Below are positions 5,678-9,507 of a stretch of 9,507 nt of DNA, piece after piece. The DNA comes from DASXYG01 sp036502625 (GTDB lineage: Bacteria > Actinomycetota > Actinomycetes > Streptosporangiales > Streptosporangiaceae), in NCBI GenBank assembly GCA_036502625.1, contig DASXYG010000068.1:1-9507 (forward strand). Reading direction: 5' to 3'. A program made the position numbers and the translations under genes. Positions within the stretch are counted from its first letter, which is position 1. Each line of letters begins with the position of its first letter. Below the pieces are notes generated by a model that worked only from the letters and a program-made list of their open reading frames with translations, did not search any database and was not told where the DNA came from.

Positions 5678-5690
5678 CGGGACCTGTGGA

Positions 5691-5702
5691 TACGGTCGTG
5701 CC
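5691..5702 (+). promoter_or_regulatory. Candidate leaderless promoter for the histidine kinase gene
   Basis: TACGGT (5691-5696) matches TANNNT and is followed by six bases and the GTG start at 5703. There is no Shine-Dalgarno sequence. No -35 consensus is seen; the right arm of the 20-bp inverted repeat occupies that region, so a bound activator may stand in for it. Confidence 0.45.
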
Positions 5703-6899
5703 GTGGACCCGACCGCGCCGGACCGCCCACTGCTGGCCCACCGGCTCAGCCGCACCCAACTGATCGCGTTCGACGGCGCCGTGGCGCTCGGCTACCTCGG
5801 CCTGCTGCTGTCCATGACGACGGCGGCGGGCACCGCGCCGCTGCCCCCGTGGGCGCGGTTCGCGCTGACGGCCGCCACCGTGCTGCCCGTCGCGGCGCGG
5901 CGGGTGTGGCCGGTTCCCGTGTTCGGCGTGGTCCTGGCGCTGACGATCGTGTCGACGCTGCTGCGGCTGAACACGGAGCCGTTCGTGGCGGCGGCGTACG
6001 CCATCTACCCGGTGGCGCTGGAACGGTCCCGCCCGTGGCGGATGCCCGCGCCGGTCGCCGTCCTGGCCGGGGTGGCCATTGTGCTCGTCGTGGCGCTCGG
6101 AATGGGCGGGTCCGGCCGGGTGGGCGCGGTCGCACCGCATCCGCCGTGGTGGCTGGGGTCGCTGTCCGCGTTCGTGTTCGGCTGCGCGCTGATGGCCGGG
6201 GTGTGGACGGTCGGCAGCGCCGTACGGGAACGCCGTGCGTACGCCGCGCGCGCCGCCGAACGGCTCGCCGAGAAGGCCGCCACCGACGAGCGGCTGCGCA
6301 TCGCCCGCGAGCTGCACGACGTCGTGGCACACGGCATGAGCCTGATCGCCGTCAAGGCCGGCGTGGCCAACCATGTGCTGCGCGAACGCCCCGAGGAGGC
6401 ACACGACGCGCTGCGGCTGATCGAGACGACGAGCCGCAGCGCGCTGACCGAGCTGCGGAGCATGCTCGGGGTGCTGCGCTCCGGCGACGCCCCGCCCGCC
6501 GACCTCGGCCCCGCGCCCGGCCTGGCCCGCCTGCCCGAGCTCGTCGAGCGCGCCGCCATGGCGGGCGTCCGCGCGGAGACCGACGTACGCGGCGCCGACG
6601 GGCTGCCGGAAGGGCTGGAGCTGGCGGTCTTCCGCATCGTGCAGGAGGCGCTGACGAACGTCGTCAAGCACGCGGCGCCCGCCCGCTGCCGGATCGCGGT
6701 TACCGTAGCCGACGGCGCGGTGACCGTGGAGGTGACCGACGACGGACCGGGCGTACGCGTGCTGCCGGGCGCGCCGTCCGCCGGGCACGGTCTCGTCGGC
6801 ATGCGCGAGCGCGCCGCCGTCTACGGCGGAGACTGCACCACGGGGCCGCTGCCGGGCGGCGGTTTCCGCGTACGCGCGCGGATCCCGGTCCCGAGCTGA
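5703..6899 (+). CDS. Membrane sensor histidine kinase, DesK/NarL-partner type
   Basis: A 398-aa kinase starting at GTG 5703 (VDPTAPDRPLL). The open frame runs further upstream, but there it is antisense to the ATPase gene and its leader. Residues about 20-165 contain five or six hydrophobic segments with little outside the membrane, suggesting sensing within or at the membrane. The HisKA_3 dimerisation box is LRIARELHDVVAHGMSLIAV, with His205 as the predicted phosphorylated residue. The HATPase_c domain follows: the N-box EALTNVVKHA, DDGPG, and GHGLVGMRERA. The gene stops 10 bases before the response regulator and they form one operon. By analogy with similar loci it senses a compound handled by the divergent ABC exporter; the signal is not readable from sequence. 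Confidence 0.94.
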   Translation: MDPTAPDRPLLAHRLSRTQLIAFDGAVALGYLGLLLSMTTAAGTAPLPPWARFALTAATVLPVAARRVWPVPVFGVVLALTIVSTLLRLNTEPFVAAAYAIYPVALERSRPWRMPAPVAVLAGVAIVLVVALGMGGSGRVGAVAPHPPWWLGSLSAFVFGCALMAGVWTVGSAVRERRAYAARAAERLAEKAATDERLRIARELHDVVAHGMSLIAVKAGVANHVLRERPEEAHDALRLIETTSRSALTELRSMLGVLRSGDAPPADLGPAPGLARLPELVERAAMAGVRAETDVRGADGLPEGLELAVFRIVQEALTNVVKHAAPARCRIAVTVADGAVTVEVTDDGPGVRVLPGAPSAGHGLVGMRERAAVYGGDCTTGPLPGGGFRVRARIPVPS

Positions 6900-6909
6900 G
6901 AGGACGTAC

Positions 6910-7569
6910 ATGGGCGAGGAGATCCGCGTGGTGGTCGCCGACGATCAGGCGCTGCTGCGCGGCAGTTTCCGCGTGCTGCTGGAGACCGCGCCCGGCATCA
7001 CCGTCGTCGGCGAGGCGGGCACCGGCGCGGAGGCCGTGGAGGTCACGGCACGCGAGCGCGCCGACGTGGTGCTCATGGACGTCCGCATGCCCGGCATGGA
7101 CGGCATCGAGGCGACCCGCAGGATCTGCGCGGCCGGGGGTCCGCGCGTGCTCATCCTGACGACGTTCGACCTCGACGAGTACGTCTACGCCGGGCTGCGC
7201 GCGGGCGCCAGCGGCTTCCTGCTGAAGGACACGCCGCCCGGCGATCTGCTCACCGGCATCCGGGTGGTGGCCGCGGGCGAGGGGCTGCTGTCGCCGACGG
7301 TCACGCGGCGGCTGATCGCGGAGTTCGCCCGCCGGCCCGAGCCGCGGCGCGCACCGCCCGCGCTCGACGGCGTCACGGGCCGGGAGCGCGAGGTGCTGGT
7401 GCTCGTCGCGCGCGGGATGTCCAACGCGGAGATCGCGGCGCACCTGCACGTCGGACTGGCCACGGTGAAGACGCACGTGGGCCACCTACTGGACAAGCTC
7501 ACCGCGCGGGACCGCGCGCAGCTCGTGATCGCGGCGTACGAGACGGGGCTCGTCGCGCCGGGGGGCTGA
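6910..7569 (+). CDS. NarL/LuxR-family response regulator
   Basis: A 219-aa regulator partnered with the kinase just upstream. The receiver domain (about 5-122) has the acidic pair D11-D12, the phospho-acceptor D57 in VVLMDVRMPGMDG, T84 in ILTTFD and K106 in FLLKDTPP. After a linker, the LuxR-type helix-turn-helix (about 153-212) reads TGREREVLVLVARGMSNAEI and then HLHVGLATVKTHVGHLLDKL. The ATG at 6910 follows GAGAGGA (6898-6904), which overlaps the kinase stop, so translation is coupled. A likely target is the promoter region at 5538-5702, where the 20-bp inverted repeat lies. It ends one base short of the stop of the converging gene. Confidence 0.95.
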   Translation: MGEEIRVVVADDQALLRGSFRVLLETAPGITVVGEAGTGAEAVEVTARERADVVLMDVRMPGMDGIEATRRICAAGGPRVLILTTFDLDEYVYAGLRAGASGFLLKDTPPGDLLTGIRVVAAGEGLLSPTVTRRLIAEFARRPEPRRAPPALDGVTGREREVLVLVARGMSNAEIAAHLHVGLATVKTHVGHLLDKLTARDRAQLVIAAYETGLVAPGG

Positions 7570-7570
7570 G

Positions 7571-8488
7571 TCAGTCCTGGTCGCCGGGGTCGTCGCGCTC
7601 GGCGAGGAAGCGCTCGAACTCGGCGGCGAGCTCGTCGGCCGTGGGCATCGGGCCGCTGTCGTCGGCGAGCAGGCCGCCCGAGTCGCGGCCGCGGACGAAG
7701 GCGTCGTACTGCTCCTCCAGCGACCGCACCACCGTGGCGATCTCCTCGGACTCCTCGACCTGCTTCTCGATGTCGTCCTGGGTGCGCTCGGCGGCCTTCT
7801 CCAGCTCACCGCCGGGCAGCGACAGGCCGGTCGCGCGGACCACGGCGTCGAGCGCGGTCAGCGCGGCGGCCGGGTAGTCGAGCTGCGCGAGGTAATGGGG
7901 TACGTGGACGGCGTATCCGGCGGTGTTGTAGCCGGACTCGCCGAGCCGCAGCTCCAGCAGGGCGTCGGCACTGCCGGGCACCTGCACGCGGCCGAGCACG
8001 GACGGGTGCTGTTCCAGCAGCTCGCGGTCGGTGCCGTGGGCGGTGACGCCGAGCGGGCGGGTGTGCGGCACGCCCATCGGGATGCCCTGGAAGCCGACCG
8101 CGAGCCGGATGCCGAACCGCTTGGCCAGCTCGCGTACGGCGCCGGCGAACAGCTCCCACTCGCGGTCGGGCTCGGGCCCGGACAGCAGCAGGAACTCCTG
8201 GCCGCCCGCGTCGCGCATCAGCCGCATCGCCAGTTCGGGGGCGTCGTAGGACTCGTAGTGGTCGGTGGCGAACATCATGGTCGGCCGGCGCGCCCGGTAG
8301 TCGACCAGCCGGTCGGTGTCGAACCGCGCGACCACGGTGCCGTCGAGGCCCTCGACCAGGTGGTCGACGATCAACTGCCCGGCCGACCCGGCGTCGATGA
8401 AGCCGTCGAGCGCGTGCAGCATGACCAGGCCACTGGGGACCGGCCCGCCGTCCGGATCGAGCTCGTACAGTTCCGCGGGATCCCGCAC
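7571..8488 (-). CDS. PAC2-family protein (proteasome assembly chaperone-like)
   Basis: A 305-aa protein of the PAC2 family, widespread in actinobacteria and about the usual length. Early features are LVMLHALDGFIDAGSAGQLI, then VARFDTDRLVDYRARRPTMMF, typical of family members. The central part has FLLLSGPEPDREWE, VGFQGIPMGVPHTRP and GESGYNTAGYAVHVPHYLAQ. The C-terminal ~75 residues are charged and helical (ELEKAAERTQDDIEKQVEES), probably a coiled coil, with an acidic tail. Actinobacterial members have no settled biochemical role; a link to the proteasome comes from homology to the eukaryotic chaperone. The start is GTG (complement of 8486-8488) with GGAGAGG about ten bases upstream. It is convergent with the response regulator, with one base between their stops. 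Confidence 0.85.
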   Translation of the reverse strand: MRDPAELYELDPDGGPVPSGLVMLHALDGFIDAGSAGQLIVDHLVEGLDGTVVARFDTDRLVDYRARRPTMMFATDHYESYDAPELAMRLMRDAGGQEFLLLSGPEPDREWELFAGAVRELAKRFGIRLAVGFQGIPMGVPHTRPLGVTAHGTDRELLEQHPSVLGRVQVPGSADALLELRLGESGYNTAGYAVHVPHYLAQLDYPAAALTALDAVVRATGLSLPGGELEKAAERTQDDIEKQVEESEEIATVVRSLEEQYDAFVRGRDSGGLLADDSGPMPTADELAAEFERFLAERDDPGDQD

Positions 8489-8553
8489 CGTCGCCGTGCC
8501 TCTCCGTCACCATCACGCCCGGGACCGTCCCGAGCGGCGTTCCTTCACCTACG

Positions 8554-8559
8554 AACATA
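8554..8559 (-). promoter_or_regulatory. Weak candidate -10 box for the PAC2-family gene
   Basis: TATGTT on the minus strand fits TANNNT, about 65 bases before the GTG start. It lies in the locally AT-richer part of the 8489-8595 gap. No -35 match is seen. Read-through from the FKBP gene upstream is an alternative source of transcript. Confidence 0.2.
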
Positions 8560-8595
8560 CGACCACGGGGAAACCATCCCGCCCGCACCGCCGTG

Positions 8596-8887
8596 TCAGG
8601 ACGCACGCGAGCGCCAGCCCCGCAACTGCCGGTCGGTCATCTCCCGTACCTCCGCGTGCGCGTGCCCCCAAGCGGCCCACACCGGGCGACCCGGCCAGCG
8701 CGACGTCGAAGACGGTGACGTCGCCGGCGATGGGCGGCGGCGTGAAGCGCGGCCACGAACCGACGGTGTACGCGGCGACCTCCCCGTGCAGGGACAGGCA
8801 CTCCGGTGCGGCGTGGTAGCCGGTGGCCGGCGCCGGTGTACCCGGGGCCGCGGGAAGGTCGAGCCCGCACCCGGGACACCGGCGCAC
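8596..8887 (-). pseudogene. Decayed zinc-ribbon gene (internal deletion plus frame change)
   Basis: Starting at GTG (complement of 8885-8887), five bases after the FKBP stop, a frame reads V-R-R-CPGCGLDLP, then YHAAPECLSLHGEVAAY, the look of a small zinc-ribbon protein. It then jumps to SWPRFTPPPIAGDVTVFDVALAG, which resembles the C-terminal part of actinobacterial CPGCG-type hypothetical proteins. After that the frame loses protein character. A shifted frame instead carries a plausible helical C-terminus, RPVWAAWGHAHAEVREMTDR, then QLRGWRSRAS and a TGA at 8596-8598 (complement). As I recall the family (DUF5946-like), the missing middle is about 60-70 residues. The best reading is a gene broken by an internal deletion between AAY and SWPRF and by one frameshift near the ALAG codons. 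A sequencing error could explain the frameshift but not the deletion. A short functional peptide is a less likely alternative. Confidence 0.5.
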
Positions 8888-8892
8888 TGCGG

Positions 8893-9270
8893 CTACCGTA
8901 CGTTGACGAGGTCGACGACGAAGATCAGTGTCTCCCCCGGGGCGATCGCGCTGCCCGCGCCGCGGTCGCCGTAGCCCAGGTGCGGCGGTACGACCAGCTT
9001 GCGCCGGCCGCCGACGCGCATGCCCGCGATGCCCTCGTCCCAGCCCTGGATGACGTATCCCTGGCCGAGCGGGAAGGTCAGCGGCTCGCCCCGGTTCCAG
9101 GACGCGTCGAACTCCTCCCCGGTGGAGAACGCCACCCCGACGTAATGGGCGTCGATCGTCGAGCCCTTCACGGCCTCCTTGCCGTCGCCGACGATCTCGT
9201 CGACGATCTCGAGCGCGCTCGGCGCCTCGCCGCCCGGGAAGTCGATCTCGGGCTTCTCCCGCTGTTCCAC
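8893..9270 (-). CDS. FKBP-type peptidyl-prolyl cis-trans isomerase
   Basis: A 125-aa single-domain FKBP that catalyses proline isomerisation during protein folding. The FKBP_C domain covers about residues 30-125. Residues of the usual active-site pocket are visible: Y43 (HYVGV), F54-D55 (EEFDAS), V73-I74 and W77 (YVIQGWDEG), and Y100 in HLGYGDRGAGSAIAPGETL. The ending LIFVVDLVNVR is typical. There is no signal peptide or lipobox, so it is cytosolic. The start is GTG (complement of 9268-9270) with AAGGAG (complement of 9278-9283) at good spacing; a TAGGCT box (complement of 9302-9307) may be its -10. It is upstream of, and codirectional with, the zinc-ribbon remnant and the PAC2-family gene. 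Confidence 0.95.
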   Translation of the reverse strand: MEQREKPEIDFPGGEAPSALEIVDEIVGDGKEAVKGSTIDAHYVGVAFSTGEEFDASWNRGEPLTFPLGQGYVIQGWDEGIAGMRVGGRRKLVVPPHLGYGDRGAGSAIAPGETLIFVVDLVNVR

Positions 9271-9463
9271 GTGCTCTCTCCTTCTCCTCGCTCGCGTGCG
9301 CAGCCTATGGGGTCCGGCACACGGTCCCGGACAGGCGCGGGGACACCGGACGTGTCCACCCGGGAAATGTCAGGCGGGACCGGCGGGATCTGAGCCGGTA
9401 TCGGGTGCCGCGTTCCCATGGAACAATGTCCCGTGCTCCGGTGGCGGCGTACCCGGGGCCTGC
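9271..9463. other. Intergenic region between FKBP gene and tRNA
   Basis: No gene is supported here. It must hold the FKBP promoter (minus) and the tRNA promoter (plus). Two small dyads are visible: GGACAC-N5-GTGTCC at 9341-9357 and GTTCC-CAT-GGAAC at 9412-9424. The second lies about 40 bases before the tRNA and could overlap its promoter. No convincing -35/-10 pair for the tRNA could be picked out. Confidence 0.4.
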
Positions 9464-9507
9464 GGGGCGGTAGCTCAGCCGGTTAGAGCAGGGGACTCAT
9501 AATCCCT
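9464..9507 (+). tRNA. tRNA-Met (CAU anticodon), cut off by the window end
   Basis: The 5' part of a tRNA. The acceptor strand is GGGGCGG (9464-9470), then TA. The D-arm pairs GCTC (9473-9476) with GAGC (9486-9489) around the loop AGCCGGTTA. The anticodon stem pairs GGGGA (9491-9495) with TCCCT (9503-9507). The loop CTCATAA puts the anticodon CAT at 9498-9500. The T-arm and 3' acceptor strand lie beyond the window. The sequence looks like an actinomycete elongator tRNA-Met. An initiator would be expected to have three G-C pairs next to the loop, whereas here A-T closes it. A tRNA-Ile with a modified CAU anticodon is possible but less likely. Confidence 0.9.

Noticed and set aside
5259..5702. 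Upstream extension of the kinase reading frame
   Set aside because: This part is antisense to the ATPase gene and its leader and is arginine-rich; the first kinase-like residues begin at GTG 5703.
4623..6911. A 762-codon open frame on the minus strand running through the kinase gene into the ATPase gene
   Set aside because: Only the part from 5537 down is protein-like. The rest is antisense to the kinase, rich in Arg, Gly and His, and reflects GC-driven lack of stop codons.
7895..8974. A 359-codon plus-strand open frame across the PAC2-family gene and the following gap
   Set aside because: It is antisense to the conserved PAC2-family sequence, with no start context or recognisable domain.
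8806..9393. A 195-codon plus-strand open frame over the FKBP gene
   Set aside because: The minus strand encodes a complete FKBP domain with its active-site residues; the plus frame is its shadow.
9412..9507. A tRNA-linked attachment site for an integrated element
   Set aside because: The tRNA 3' end, where such sites usually lie, is beyond the window, and no integrase or repeated tRNA fragment is seen.

Overview
This window is high-GC DNA with the look of an actinomycete chromosome. Third codon positions are strongly G/C biased, so long open frames run on both strands. GTG starts are common. Several genes have a TANNNT box six bases before the start codon, as leaderless actinobacterial transcripts do. 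A PAC2-family (proteasome-assembly-chaperone-like) protein and a DesK/NarL-type kinase-regulator pair facing an ABC-2 exporter also fit. The exact genus cannot be fixed from this sequence; a Streptosporangiales-type organism is a guess.

Layout. 1-247 is C-rich non-coding DNA with degenerate direct repeats. 248-556 (+) is a small acidic protein of unknown function whose 3' end is partly duplicated just downstream. 709-1320 (-) and 1398-2363 (+) are a divergent pair: a regulator of the true TetR subclass and an NAD(P)H:quinone-reductase-like MDR oxidoreductase. Between them lie two perfect 15-bp operators closely resembling tetO. 2417-2920 (-) and 3028-3726 (-) are two unrecognised proteins; the second is preceded by three GGAATTCC palindromes spaced 53-54 bp apart.

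3844-4626 (-) and 4623-5537 (-) are a translationally coupled ABC-2 permease and ATPase. Facing them are 5703-6899 (+), a membrane histidine kinase, and 6910-7569 (+), a NarL/LuxR response regulator. A perfect 20-bp inverted repeat lies between the two transcription units. This is a classic sensor-exporter arrangement: the two-component system probably controls the exporter, although the signal and substrate are unknown. The ATPase carries Asn where the H-loop His is expected.

7571-8488 (-) is the PAC2-family protein, ending one base from the response regulator. 8596-8887 (-) looks like a decayed zinc-ribbon gene with an internal deletion and a frame change. 8893-9270 (-) is an FKBP-type prolyl isomerase. 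The window ends inside a tRNA-Met(CAU) gene (9464-9507, +).

I saw no mobile element, CRISPR array, toxin-antitoxin pair or recognisable defence system. The window reads mostly as ordinary actinobacterial chromosome. Its more interesting parts are the regulatory palindromes, the ATPase substitution and the gene remnant.
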